64,000 nt of DNA, taken from contig JAIVEN010000010.1 of NCBI GenBank assembly GCA_026686845.1, positions 32,958,001-33,022,000 on the forward strand, given 5' to 3'. The translations under genes and the position numbers were made by a program. The number at the start of each line of letters is the position of its first letter. Position 1 is the stretch's first letter. Below, piece after piece: positions 1 through 12,700 of the stretch. Under the pieces are notes generated by a model. That model searched no databases. It was not told the DNA's origin and was given only the letters and a program-made list of their open reading frames with translations. This DNA is from Adenanthera pavonina. Lineage: Eukaryota; Streptophyta; Magnoliopsida; Fabales; Fabaceae.

Positions 1-69
1 ATCATATATCAATAAATAACATGAAGGATTGTTGTGCTGTTGAGTTATCTGCAATAAAGTTTTTTGCAG

Positions 70-1434
70 GTTACATACTCACGCAGTCGTTGAACCATTT
101 ATTATTGCCACCAGAAGACAGCTAAGTGTTTTGCATCCAATCCATCGGATCTTGAATCCTCATTTCAAAGATACCCTTCACATAAATGCTTTGGCGAGAT
201 GTATCATTATAGATGCAGAAGGAGTTCTCGAGAAAACATTATTTTCTGGTGAAATCTCCATGGAAATATCATCTGCGCTTTACAAAGAGTGGAGATTCAC
301 TGAACAAGGACTTCCTGCTGATCTAATCAAAAGGTAAATTGCCCCTTTGACAACAAGAAAAAAATTTGAACACTCCAGTATTTGACCTATTTAATTTTAG
401 TTCTCATAAAAGAGTGAGTAGACAAATTAATCCTCCAACAGAAAAAACTCATCACAAGCTAATTAACCCTTTGATATTTTTCAATCACTTCACAAAAGAA
501 CTAATATGAAACAAGTTTATTATTTCTAAAAACTAACTTATGCACTAACTTTTGAGGATCAATGCTAAATGGTTCTAAAGATTCAGATACGTGTTAGTTT
601 ACTCTTCCAACTAAAGTTTGAACTTTCATTGGGCATCTTTGATTCTGATTGTGACTTTTCAGGGGTTTGGCCATAGAAGATCCAGATGTAGATAACCCTG
701 CTGGGATTCAACTTCTCTTGAAGGATTATCCCTATGCCACTGATGGACTTGAAATATGGATTGCTATAAAGCAATGGGTCAAGGACTACTGCTCATACTT
801 CTATAAAGACGATGAAGCTGTCAAGTCTGATATAGAACTCCAGGCCTGGTGGTCAGAGATTCAAAATGTTGGCCATGGTGATAAGCGCAAAGAGACTTGG
901 TGGAATCAAATGACCACTCTCCCAAACCTTGTAGAAGCATTGACAACCCTCATTTGGATTGCGTCAGCTCTGCATGCATCACTTAACTATGGACAATATG
1001 CATACTGTGGTTACCCACCGGGTCGTCCAACACTATGTAGAAAATTTATCCCTGAAGAAGGGACATATGAATTTGGTGAGTTCCTCAAGGATCCAGATAA
1101 TTTTTTCCTCGAGATGTTGCCTGGAAGATTCGTGATGAGTTTGGCAGTAGCATTAGTAAATGTTCTGTCACAACACACTTGTGATGAGGTGCACTTGGGT
1201 TGTCAGCCGTCTTCTGAGTGGATAGACAACAACGAGGTTCAGAAGAGATTTGCACAGTTCAGTGAAGAATTAAAGAAGATAGAGACAAGGATTTTAAGCA
1301 GAAACAATGACCCCAAGCTTAAGAACAGACGTGGCCCTGCAAAAATGACATACAATCTTTTGTACCCTGATACAACTAGTTCTGGATCAAAAGGAGTTAT
1401 GGGAAGAGGAATACCTAACAGCATATCAATTTAG
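70..1434 (+). CDS. Lipoxygenase, C-terminal part (partial, 5' end outside window)
   Basis: Two exons are seen, 70-333 and 663-1434, joined in frame across a GT-AG intron (334-662). They give the last 344 residues of a plant lipoxygenase, which adds O2 to linoleic and linolenic acid to start oxylipin synthesis. Visible family marks are the THA of the second iron-ligand His block at the start, QLSVLHPIHR, INALAR, LPADLIKRG, DYPYATDGLEIW, the third-His/Asn block ALHASLNYGQY, and the iron-binding C-terminal Ile in IPNSISI. A full plant LOX is about 860-900 residues, so roughly 500 residues lie to the left of the window. KTLF, where 9-type enzymes often have KTVF, and the overall wording resemble 9-LOX more than plastid 13-LOX, but that is inference. 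The gene converges on the oxidoreductase gene downstream. Confidence 0.93.
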
Positions 1435-2148
1435 CTCTCTGTACAGCAACAATTGTAGCTCATTAACTAGATACTACAAAAAACAATAAAAGGAGTTGGG
1501 ATATGCAAGATACCCAGCATAATAAGTACCAAAGGACAGTTTGACTGACTTTTGCCCTTCTTGTTTGGTACTTTTTATTTGCCTTCCCTTTTCCGTTATA
1601 TTAGCGCCCAACCAAAAAACATTGGTGGCAGAAAGTTCAAATCACGTAAGCCTAGTGGCAGTAAGAGCTTGATTTTGTCTCAGATATCATCAAAAGTAAG
1701 GAGTTGAAGAAAAGAAAGTTACCCATTGTAGAATCTGATAGTCAACATAAAAAGAGCTTCGTGATAGCAGAAGCAGAATAGCTAAAATGTCAATATAGAA
1801 AACGAAATAAAACAATGAGATTAATTACTCCATACCTCAGAAAATAAATTATTTACTTACCAAAGTAATCCCCAGTTGGGCAATTCTTTCATAAGATAAG
1901 AACAATTAAAAATAGTAAATGTAAGTAAGTAAAAGCAAGGAATTATGGTTACAATCAAACAAATCAAACGGGAATGGGAATGGCCACAGAAAAAAAGTTC
2001 ATCAATAAGGGAAGTCAAACTCTGAAAATCAGTCATTTATGGAAGTTACAACATGGCCTCTTATCTTGAAAGTCCTAGACCATTACCAACAAATATGGCC
2101 AAGGTTTTGTTAAATGAGCCAAAATCACTTCTCCTTAGTAGCATGCAT
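1435..2148. other. Convergent intergenic stretch between LOX and the FAD oxidoreductase
   Basis: This stretch lies between the lipoxygenase stop and the stop codon of the minus-strand oxidoreductase. It should hold both 3' UTRs. I see no open reading frame with coding character and no recognisable transposon. Confidence 0.6.
1485..1490 (+). promoter_or_regulatory. Likely poly(A) signal of the lipoxygenase gene
   Basis: AATAAA lies about 50 nt after the lipoxygenase stop codon, the usual distance for a plant near-upstream element. It is called by motif and position only. Confidence 0.45.
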
Positions 2149-5100
2149 TCATGAACAGCACCGATAGACAGAAAAAGGTCCATCATCAACTTTTCTAGGA
2201 CGACCCAACACCATATCAGCAACCAATTCAGCAGTCCCTAAAGCCTGGAAATTGCTCCAAAATTAGGAAGGATTTTTCAGTTACCTTCTAGCTGAAAAAA
2301 GAAAAGCATTTGCATTTTCCATGTACTTTGTAAAGTGTAAATGCATGCTCACTACCATTTTATAATAGATAGGCAAATTTGATTTTCGAAGCCCCATCAA
2401 TTTATCTAACATGAGGAGAGTTGCAAACTCACCATAGAAAGCCCTTCCCCTTCATGGCCAGCTGCAAGGTACACATTCGACAAGCTAGGCATAGGTCCAA
2501 TCACTGGCTTCCCATCAGGCACTGATGTGGTAAAATTTGTTATAAGTCAAATATTTCACAGGCAGTAAGAAAAAAATATGCAGATACTTCTGAAAGCTAA
2601 CAAAATGACAGTTCAGCTGCAGGAGAATTAAAAGAGAAATTAGAACTCACTGTAGGGTCGTAATCCTACTCTGACATTTCTATTTGCACCAAGATCTGAA
2701 AAGGAAAGCGTTTTTAACGTGGGAAAGAAATCTCCAGCTCGCTTCCATATGTGATTGACAATGGACTCATCCAAATCAGTGCTGAACCCAACAAATTCAC
2801 GGCTACTTCCTTGAATGTTGGTATTTTGGTTGTCACCCCAAAAAAATGAGAATAGTGTTGAAATGAAAAAACCAAAAAGAAAGAAAGCATATGTATCCAC
2901 CGCCAATATTAATCTATCTCATAAAATTTATTTATGATTAGGAAGATAATGGCAAATTGAACTTTCAATAATGTTTGAATGAAAAATAACTTCAATCCAA
3001 AATCATCTCTCAGTGTTTTAATAACTTAAAGACTCACTAATAAACTCCATGATCTCATGACCATTTAATAATAGTTCTTTGTAGACATATAATGTCATAT
3101 TTTCACATTACACACAACTATAAAATAATGTCAAAATCACAGTTTTCCTCTCTTTTCTTCTCTTTTTATTTCACCTCATGTTTAGTCAAAATTAAGAACC
3201 CCACATAGATTCAAGTCACATCCTCAGTACACCTATTTTCTCAATAGAGGGCGAGACTAAGCCAATGGGTAAACATAACAATGAGAACAGCAAGCATGTT
3301 CCAATAAACAGAATAATTTATAAGTCAACAGGGGGCCTCCTTTACAAAATATCTATGAATAACATGAGAAAAAGTTATTAAATAAACCCACCATAAATCG
3401 CGTGTTCTTTATTTTTTTGGCCAAACAACACATGCTCTTTAGAAAATCCTTTTCAAAGACAGAATCTTTCATCTTAATACAAGTGACATGCAGTCACTAT
3501 AGCTAGCTCTTAACATGCAATCATCAACATCTATATTGGCCATACAAACTAACTGCATATAATTCCCCATTGGAGACAATTATGTACGCCATACAAATTT
3601 ACCTAGAAGAATATTTCCCATTGCATCTACAGTTGCTGTCATCGAAACAGATAAGGTTCGCCCATCATCATATCTTTCCAAACCTGAAACCATAGGAGGT
3701 GAAGATGCACTTTGATGATCAACGTAACCTGCCTCCATCAGACCATGATTCAATTGTAGGAAATTGAAATTCTCAAGCACAAGTAAGTGACCCTTCACAC
3801 AAATCACAGAAAAGAATCAAAGGAATGTAATAACTAGTCAATCAACAAAAGAAACAGTTTGAATCATCTCGTGCCTTTTAAATGAATTTACTCAAGAAAT
3901 GGCACCACACCATTATCTTCACACCGATAACCAACCAATTATGTTGCCAAAGACTTTGCTTGTTGACTAACTAAAATTTTTTATCAGGGAATGGCTCAAA
4001 ATTCTGGACAAAATATGTTGTAGAAGTGTTTTTCTGATACAACATTAGTAAGTGGCAAGGATCAAACTCTTGACCACTTGGTTATAGAGGCTCCAATATC
4101 ATATCAAGCATCATTTCATCTGAAAAGCTAAGTTGTTAACTTGTTAAGTGGACAATCATGTAAAAAAAAAAAATTTAACAAACTTTTACTTTCTAATAAA
4201 AAAATTTGGATGCTGATAGAGACTTGCGTAGTATGAGATGTCCAAATCCCATATTGTAGTATGAAATGCTCAATAAGGTATTTAAGTTTGTTGATTCTCC
4301 CCCATCAATAGCTAGCTTTTGGTGGAGGGTTCCCCATCCTACTTAGGTACCCATCAATGGTAACAGAACCTTAGTGTTGATGGTTCCGAAGAGGGCTACC
4401 TACAGAGAGTTCTAACCAGTGGAGGGCTCTGACCGACAGGGAAGTCGAGTGAAGTGTCACCGAGTGAAATGTTGTAGTGTACAACTGCCAGGATGACGAC
4501 TCTTAAAGGGGGCTAATTGATGGGGATTTCAATAGTATAGGATGTTCAAGTCGCATATCGAGTAGTATGGGACTCTTAATATGGTATTTAAGTTGATTGA
4601 TTCTCCCCCCTCAATAGTTAGCTTTCGGGGGAGGGTTCTCCATCCTACTTGGCTACCTATCAGATGCAATGGTCTCAAGCACATCATTGTGTGGTTTTCA
4701 AAGATCTCCTTTCTAATTACATGTTGTCGGAAGGGGATTCTAAAACTCAAAAGATTTTACTGTCTAAAACTTACCCTCAAAAGTCATCTCCTATGAACCA
4801 TATGATTAAAGCAAACAGAAGCAAACAAACAGGCATGACTTCAGCTCCATTTATTTTGCACAAAAAGAAAATGGTACTAAATTGCAGCATAAATGGCAAA
4901 AGAATTAAGGAATCCTATGACATACAAGAATATGTCAGTTCATGATGCATATATACACACCTTTCTGGGCCTTACAGGAACATTTAACTCCATTCCCCAT
5001 TTTCTAAACAAATCATACATCAAAGAGCCAGTCCAACAGCCAGTTGCAACTATAACTGCCTTCTTGCTGTACAATGTGTTCTTGATAGTCTCTACGCCTT

Positions 5101-8100
5101 CAACCTCTCCATTGCTGCCTGATCTAAGCACATAGTAAAACATAACATTGACCCGAAAATACATGTTCTTTCAACATGTTCCATTTATAGCTACTATTAG
5201 TGAAACAGAAAGCAATCAAAATAAAACCTGATTAAGCATTTCACAGGCTCATTATAGAACTCTGCATATCTTCCTTTTGATGCAAAATGCTTGTTAACCT
5301 ACATATCAACCATAAATCTCTGACTACAGTTTGTTGTCATGAAGTGACACTGTAACCAATTATAAGTATGTTGGAACGAACAATAACGATAATTACTTGA
5401 AAGTAAAAGAAAAGAACATAATAACAGTGAGAATAATAACCTTCTCAATATATGCAACAGTACGATGAGCATCCAATTGGCAGTCATCAGGAAGGAATGC
5501 AGCTCCACTGTCTTCGTCCACCAACAGAGCCGGTTCCTTTTTAAATAAATCACTGCTGCACAAATACTCTGCTTTCAACCCAGCCTCAGTGAGCTGTTTA
5601 ACCCTCTTTTTTAGCACATCTGACTCTGCATGAGTTCTACCAACTAATAGGCTTCCTGCAGATCAGAAGTAGTATCATACCAACCTAATTGCTATAGAGA
5701 AAAGGAATTTAATTTTTCAACGTTAAAAATATGAATGCCTCCTGAATATTACCTCTTGGCACATTATGGAAGCTCAGACACAACTGATTCAGACCAATGA
5801 ATAGAGAACAGTAAAAGGAGAGCACATGTAATTTTAGTCTGTCAAAATTTCTAAAATTATAAATTTAAATTCTTGTTAATATTCTCCATTCTAAGATTTC
5901 CCTTCAAGCTCTGACATCTGCATGCAAATTCATTGACCATGAATCCAGAATGCATAAGTATGTAGTTAATCAAATGTTTTGATTTAATGCACAATACAAC
6001 TGATTGCTCCATCCATTTGATTAATCAGAGGTAATATTTTTTATGTGTGACCATAAAACAACAAGGTATCACTCTTCATAAATAGATTTCAATCCTTATA
6101 TCTATTTTCAGGATCTGTTGTTCCAAGCCACAAAATTGCAATAGTTGAAGATGCACTTTTACCTGAGTTGTCATTCAAGAAATATTGATAATAGTATTTT
6201 TCATGCCCTTAAAATGTGATTTTATACACAGCACAATGCGAAGCATGCATACTGCAGTTGACCAAAAAAAAGAAAAGAAAAGAAAAAGACATCAAAACTT
6301 CATTTCTTGAAAAGTTACATTAACTTTTTCAGTTTTATTTACAAAACTGATCTCATGTAAAGTATAGCATTGTCAGTAATCTCCTCATAATACTGCAAGT
6401 TTGAAGTGCAACCAGATGTTTATATTGTTTGTTCACCCCACTCCCGTTGCCACCCTTGCACCTTACTCCTAAAATGGGCGCTCAAAACTATTTATGTCCG
6501 ATAACAAATCATCATCCAAAGAGATAAATGTATATGAAGTCCAAGGAATGAGTTTAATCTCTAACACAGCCCCTCATATGAAAATGTTTTGAGCTTGACA
6601 CATGGACAAGAGGTACAAGCCTATCCATGCTTTATGCTAAAACTTTACCACAAATAAGAGAATAGAGGTGGTGAGAATCAAACTCATGATCACTTGGTCA
6701 AATAAGCTCTTATACCATGCTAAGGAGCCACAGAAACAAAAGCTGAAGCTATTAAGTAGAAGCCTAGAAATGACTTTTATCTCTAATAAGGTCCAAGATG
6801 TCTTTGACAGTTTGACTGGGTGCAAGACTTTGGAGTTTAATCATGTTATTTCAGTCACTTATCTAAGTGTATGACCTCTATAATTATAATAAAAATTAGA
6901 CAGATGATGGACACGAAAATGTCATGAATTCACATAATTGCAAATTCAACTCCATCTGCAGCTTCAGAAAGTGTAAACCACTTAATCGACTCCCTTCAAG
7001 TTGCAACAAAAAAAAGAAAAAGATATATTTACAGAATAAGGAGAGACTAAGCTGTCATACCAGTCTTTTTCCAACCTAACTCCTCCAAAGGGCTCAAGCC
7101 TTGCTCCTGTAGGCTTTCTGCCAACATATTCCACAGTTTATAGCTTCTAAGTGCAAGATCCCACTTTTCACTCCCTGGTGTTTTGTGCACCATCCATAGA
7201 TACCCCTGCCCTAAAACCAATTCAAATTCCAAAAGAAAAGAGAAGAGATTCTACAGTCAATTGAAGTTCAGAAAAGGTTTATTTTATTTTAGCACAACAA
7301 AAGACTTGACCTCAGGTAGATAAAGTGACCCCATCACTGAAAAATTATTAGATTTCAGAATTATATAATACCATATAAAGAAACTACTTAGGAAAAAAAA
7401 CCACAGTGGCTTACCCTTTTTCCTTGGTCCCTAATGTCAACAATGTTAATGTAAATACCTTAAATTACCTTCGGAAGGACAAAAAGAATTAGAAGTTGTA
7501 AAACTAATAAATTCATTATGCAGCTGCATTAACAATTCAGTTCAAACCCATATGTCATGTCATTGATTAATAAGGTACGTGAAGCCGTCAAGGCAATTTG
7601 CTAATTCAATATTGCATCAGACAACGTATAGACTTTGAGAGTAAAAATACCATCTTACAAGAACAAAATCCAAAATAAAGTTCCGATGCTTTCTTTGTTT
7701 CACAGATGACTGCCAATAAACCCATTTCCAGTATGCATCAGAGCAATTCCATTCTTGCCCATGCAGCCGCGCCCCTTTTGGCTCATTTTTTAGGTAAAAA
7801 ACTAAGATGTTTGATTTAGAAAGAATTATGACACGCGCAAACGCATTTTTAAGAGATCAATGATGTAGTGCGAAGTTATCAAGAATGTTCACATGTTTTA
7901 TTTTTATTGATAGTAAACACCTAAAGCGAGCAGGACTCCCCATGTAAAACAAACCGATTAATTCCACAAATATAAAAATCTAAGAACTGCAACCAATCGA
8001 AATTCTTGTGTATAAAAGGGAAGAGATTTAGGTAAAGTTTCTTGTTCTGCAATCAAAAAGATGACATGTAGAATACATTGGAGAAATGACTAACACAAAA

Positions 8101-8544
8101 AAAAACTAAAAGTCCATCCAACAAATACGAAATCTCAGAGCTGCAACCAATCCAAATTCTACTACACAGCAAACGGAACACGAAGAATAGAACGAGGAGA
8201 CGTATATCACCTGCGCCAGTTGCACCAGAACAAGGAACAGCCTTATCAACTACCGCGACGGATAGGTCCGACTCGATCAGCAACTGGCGGGCGATAGTCA
8301 ACCCGATGATTCCAGCTCCGATTACCACAACATCAAAGGCTTCGTGAGACGCAGAGATGGGTCTAATTCCAGATAACCGATTGCTGTGCGGTTTTGCCCG
8401 GGACAAGAAAATCGATTTGGGGAGAAGCTTTAAGCCTAACAAGCTCGAATTTGCGACCAAACCAGAATAGCGTGTAGCACGTAACGAAAGAGTATTGTTA
8501 TGCATAAGAGAGGTGTTGGGGTAAAATGTTGAAGCCATAGCCAT
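2149..8544 (-). CDS. FAD-dependent oxidoreductase, DAO fold, predicted plastid-targeted
   Basis: Nine exons on the minus strand: 8544-8211, 7210-7061, 5655-5441, 5298-5228, 5123-4961, 3792-3603, 2809-2651, 2521-2433 and 2244-2149. They sum to 1467 nt, or 488 residues, with all phases agreeing. The first ~65 residues are rich in Ser, Leu and basic residues and look like a plastid transit peptide. The dinucleotide-binding motif follows (VVVIGAGIIGLTIARQL). Other DAO-family blocks are GATGAGQGYLW, AVIVATGCWTG, VGLRPYMPDGKPVIGP and the C-terminal LAAGHEGEGLSMALGTAELVAD. The fold binds FAD and oxidises an amine or amino-acid-like substrate; the substrate cannot be read from sequence. It matches a conserved single-copy plant family annotated only as FAD-dependent oxidoreductase. 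The gene has long introns (up to 1.4 kb) carrying TRIM elements. Confidence 0.92.
4214..4662 (+). mobile_element. TRIM retrotransposon (non-autonomous miniature LTR element)
   Basis: Two ~144-bp direct terminal repeats (4214-4356 and 4518-4662) begin TGAT and end ATCA. They share the block reading roughly GGTATTTAAGTT...GATTCTCCC. Just inside the left LTR is a primer-binding-like site, TGGTAACAGAACC, close to the initiator-Met tRNA complement. Just before the right LTR is a purine tract, AAAGGGGG. A perfect 5-bp target duplication, GATGC, flanks the element at 4209-4213 and 4663-4667. The internal part is only ~160 bp and has no coding capacity. It sits in an intron of the FAD oxidoreductase gene, antisense to it. 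Confidence 0.88.
6530..6795 (-). mobile_element. Degenerate TRIM-like element in an oxidoreductase intron
   Basis: Read on the minus strand, a primer-binding-like site TGGTATAAGAGC follows an LTR-like segment. A related segment containing TTAGAGATTAAACTCATTCC recurs ~220 bp further on, after a short purine tract (GAGGGG). The repeats are diverged, and I see no clean target duplication. The boundaries are approximate. Confidence 0.5.
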
Positions 8545-9767
8545 CGTCTCCCTCTGCCACAGTCTCCACTCTACTGTGAAGTGTGATGAGTGACGTTCTG
8601 AAGTTTCAAACTTGGCGCTACGTGATGACGAGATCGGAACTCTGAAGTTTAACTCTCAAACTCTTTCATCAATGCCTTTTGTTTGTTTCCGAACAATTCT
8701 AATATTGACGATAGAAATAAGATTTTTAAAATAAGATTTCCCTGTTGGACCAAAAAATTATGACAAGATCGGCTGTGTAACACATACTTGACCTGAATTT
8801 TTAAAATAAGATTTTGCACCGTTAAATTTTTTTTTATTTCTCATTTTATTTTCTAGTTAAATCATTATTTTTTATGAATTTTAAGAAATTTTTGTTAAAT
8901 TTTATGTCACGTTTTATTCGATATTTTATATTTTTATTATTATTACAACTTCATTTGTATGAATTATTCATATTGTTACAAAAGAAATAAAATAGTATTA
9001 TATGTATTGTATTATATAAAAGAAGAATAGATTTTAATGCTTATGAAATTTATGCAATTAAAAATTAAATCCCTCTATATTGCAAAGAGAGCTTTAGTTA
9101 AATATAATAGTCACGTGAGATTTGTCGATGAATAGGTTATTTTGATTAAAATTAAACTCAAAAAATATTTTTAATGAATTAAATTAAGAGGAAAGTAATT
9201 TAAAAAATAACTAAATTATTAATTCATCCAAAGTCTTCTTTTTTTTTTTTTGTTAATTTTCATATTTGAGAATGGTGGGTAGATTTTTTGAAAGACAAAC
9301 TAAACACATTTTTCTATGTATTGTATGAAATATAAGGAATAAGTCATATCGTGTATTCATAATTTATAGATAATACAACTTACATTAGATTTTATTATAT
9401 ATATTGATGATATATTGATTTGAATAATTTCAATTAAAGAATTCACAAAATTAAAAAAAAAACCATGACTACAGAGTCACTTGTATATTTATGTTTTTAT
9501 TTATTCTCCTTTAACTGTGCGGCAAAAACTGTTATGGAAATGATTTTTGAGAATAATAAGGGGACAATAGAAAAAAGACTAGCAACAATAACAACATATT
9601 ATTCTTAATCTGAACTTAGAAATTTATCATTATAGTATTAAATTACCGAGGTGATATCAAATACACGTATATCATATTTTCTAGATACACTTTGAACTTC
9701 ATATTTCTTCAAGTATAAAGAAAATCCAAAGCAATATGACTCCACTCTTATTCTGTGTCATTGTGTT
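8545..9767. other. Intergenic spacer: FAD oxidoreductase promoter and SCPL 3' flank
   Basis: 8545-8640 is a GC-richer stretch that should hold the 5' UTR and core promoter of the minus-strand oxidoreductase. 8700-9700 is very AT-rich with poly-A and poly-T runs. No gene is supported here. Confidence 0.5.
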
Positions 9768-12700
9768 TCAAAAAGGCAGTCCACTCAAAAAGCGCTTATA
9801 GAAGTCCAAAGACTCTCTCGGTTTGTATTCTGGAACAGTGTGTCCAGCTCCCTGCACCAGTACGATCAATTAGTATCAAGAGAAAGCCACTCTAAGGTAA
9901 TTTCCCCAAACACTTTTGCATGTACAAGCAAACCTTTATGGTCAAAAAAGTCAGATTCTTTTCATATCCCTGAGTATACCTGCAATAATCAGTAAAGAAA
10001 AATGACTCAAGTCATTTATGCTTTGTGACCAATAGGCCTAATGCTTTAAGATTTTAGATCAACGTGTGATGCCATGTTCATGAACGTAGCTCTTATGGTT
10101 GCTACTCTGAGGAACATTTAAAGGAAAGTGACCCATAAATTTAATGTTTTAATTAAGGTTTTGGGCAGGAAATTGATGAGACTTGGAGGAGCCTCAGACA
10201 CTAAGAATAAGAGATATATAAGTTTGATATCATCTCTTGATCCAAGAGTTTGGCACTAGGTTTTAGGATCACTATTTACATACTCCTCTCTAATTCCTTC
10301 TTCTTCTTTTTTAAATTTCAAAGGGGCAAGCTAACAACTTGATGTAATGAGCAGGATCAAACCCGCAACCTTCCCATTAGGAGAGACCTTCACGCTACCA
10401 TGCCACAAGGGCATTGATCCTCCCTAATCCCTATTAATATGGGATTTTTTCCCCTACATTTTATTCATACTTGACCCAATGGAAATGACTTGAGGAATAA
10501 CCAGCGAGTTGATTATTGGACATCCAAAAACTAGTGAGGCAACAAACCCTTCCGAAGGTTTTGTGCAAGAAATTGTTCAGACTCGAATGAAGGAGTCCCA
10601 GACAGTAAGGAGGTGGGTTTGATACCATCTCTTGACTCAAAAGCATATGACATTAAGTCCAAAGGTCATTTCCCGCTTATATACTCCTCTTTCATCTCTA
10701 TTCTCTTTGATGTGAGATTTCTTCTCATTTTTCACTCACACTTGACCCTAACAGAAATGACATGAAAAATACCCGGCAACTTGATTATTTGATGTCCAAG
10801 GCCTCCATTCATCGACTATCTTGTATCCCATTGATCTTGTCCATGCTTCACTTCCAGTGTAGGGAACACACATATCATGATCACCACTGCCAGAACCATG
10901 AAAACAAAATTTAGGTCTACTTATGAATAACAGATATGTCTAGCTTCTGCATAATATACTGGTATGGATTGAAAGCACTAGCAGAAAGATTGTACAAGTA
11001 AATACATGAAATATCAGCATGCAAGATGGTAACTTTTCATATGCAAAGTGACATCTGAGTATGAGTTGAATTTCTAAGGATAGGAATTGAACCTTGTGGG
11101 TACATGAAAATTCCTTCCGTGTTCACCTTTTTGTTGAATATTAGCATCATGAAGATAGAAAATTCATGACAGTAAGAATTTTTGTAAGTTTGAAAACTTA
11201 CCTGTATATGAGTGCTCTATATCCTCTGGAAGTAAGGTTCTTGTGATACTTGATCATGCTCCCTGCATCATGATTGTACATAATTTTGTCGGTACATAGG
11301 TCCCACCTGCTCACCACACTTTCCTGTTCAGCAAACAAGATCACATGTCAATTTTTTTTCATAAGTAAGCAACATTCATTTCATATATGAAATGACACTT
11401 CAAATTATATTTAAACGCTGCATATTTTGAGTCCATGTCTCTGCATCTTAGAAAATTATCTCACCTCTATGGTGTGAAGTGCTTTCCTAACTGTTTGATC
11501 GTTCAACCACGAGGTTGCAAACTCATCATCCTAAAAGACGACATTGGAAGCCAATAATTAATATATATCATACAAGCAACTAAACACAAATCAGTAATGC
11601 ACTAATGCTTCTCAAGTCGCATAGTTAACAAGCAAAAGACAACTCTGTATAGCTAGCAAATTCATAGACTTTGTGCAACTCTTCTGAATGCTAAGCATAA
11701 TCATACGCCCACACTAGCATTTTGTTAAGCTATGTGAACAACTCAGTTAAATTCACATCAGATAAACAAACCAATAAACTATATTGGAAGACGAAATTGA
11801 AAATCATACCTTCAAAAGACCAAACTGAAAATAAGATCAACATTCAATATCAGCAAAGCAACATACCGTGCAAGGAACATCGTTGGAATTGCTGAGTTGA
11901 GGCCAAGTTGGTACAAGTCCATCTCTCACAGGTGCTCTAAGGGGCCAAGCACGGCCAAACATCCTTTTTCTCACAGGTAATGGTCTCTCTGTCACACCCA
12001 ATTGCAAGAAACTTGAAGGCAGCCTGATATTCGATGTCATGATTTTCTCTGCTTCTGTGCCATGGTAGCAAGGTTCTAGAATATCATATATGTTTAACCC
12101 AGACACATCCTGGAATAACAATAACCTCAGTAAGTATCTAATAATAACCATACTAGAGCTTCGCTTAAGTTTTAATTTAGTTCACATAGCTTTTAAAAAT
12201 GTTTAATTGCTTCCGTGCTCTTAAACCTTTCTCATAATGCCACCTTAAGTATATTGTTTAATTTTTACTAGTTAGCTATTCTAAGACACTTAAATGCATA
12301 TTCAAATGCTAAAATGACACAGAGTTAGGTATGTTAGCATAATTCAATAGCATATGGATAGAAGTATGATGATAAGGGCTTACTTAAAAATTTTTTGAAT
12401 TACATGAATCTAACTGTAAATGTTAAATTGTTTGTGCTAAACTAAAAATAGAGTGAAGATTGAGAAAATGCAAGAGTAATTAGATAAATCACCTCATCAA
12501 CCTTTGCAAGCTTTTCTGCACATGCTTGACTGAGTGGTTTATAGAAATTCCCATTGCACTCACTGGTAACCTCCTGGCATGTGCCATCGATTATATTAAG
12601 GATGTAAGAAACAAGAAAATCACAGCAACTTTGTAAACAAAATGAAAATGTTCCAACATATATGAAAATGAACAGGTATGAAAATTTAACAAAAAGAAAA

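Noticed and set aside
11810..11824. A 15-nt in-frame mini-exon (FGLLK) with good splice consensus inside a SCPL20 intron
   Set aside because: The intron on its upstream side would be only 42 nt (11825-11866), too short for normal plant splicing. SCPL20 relatives also join PCT directly to DDE.
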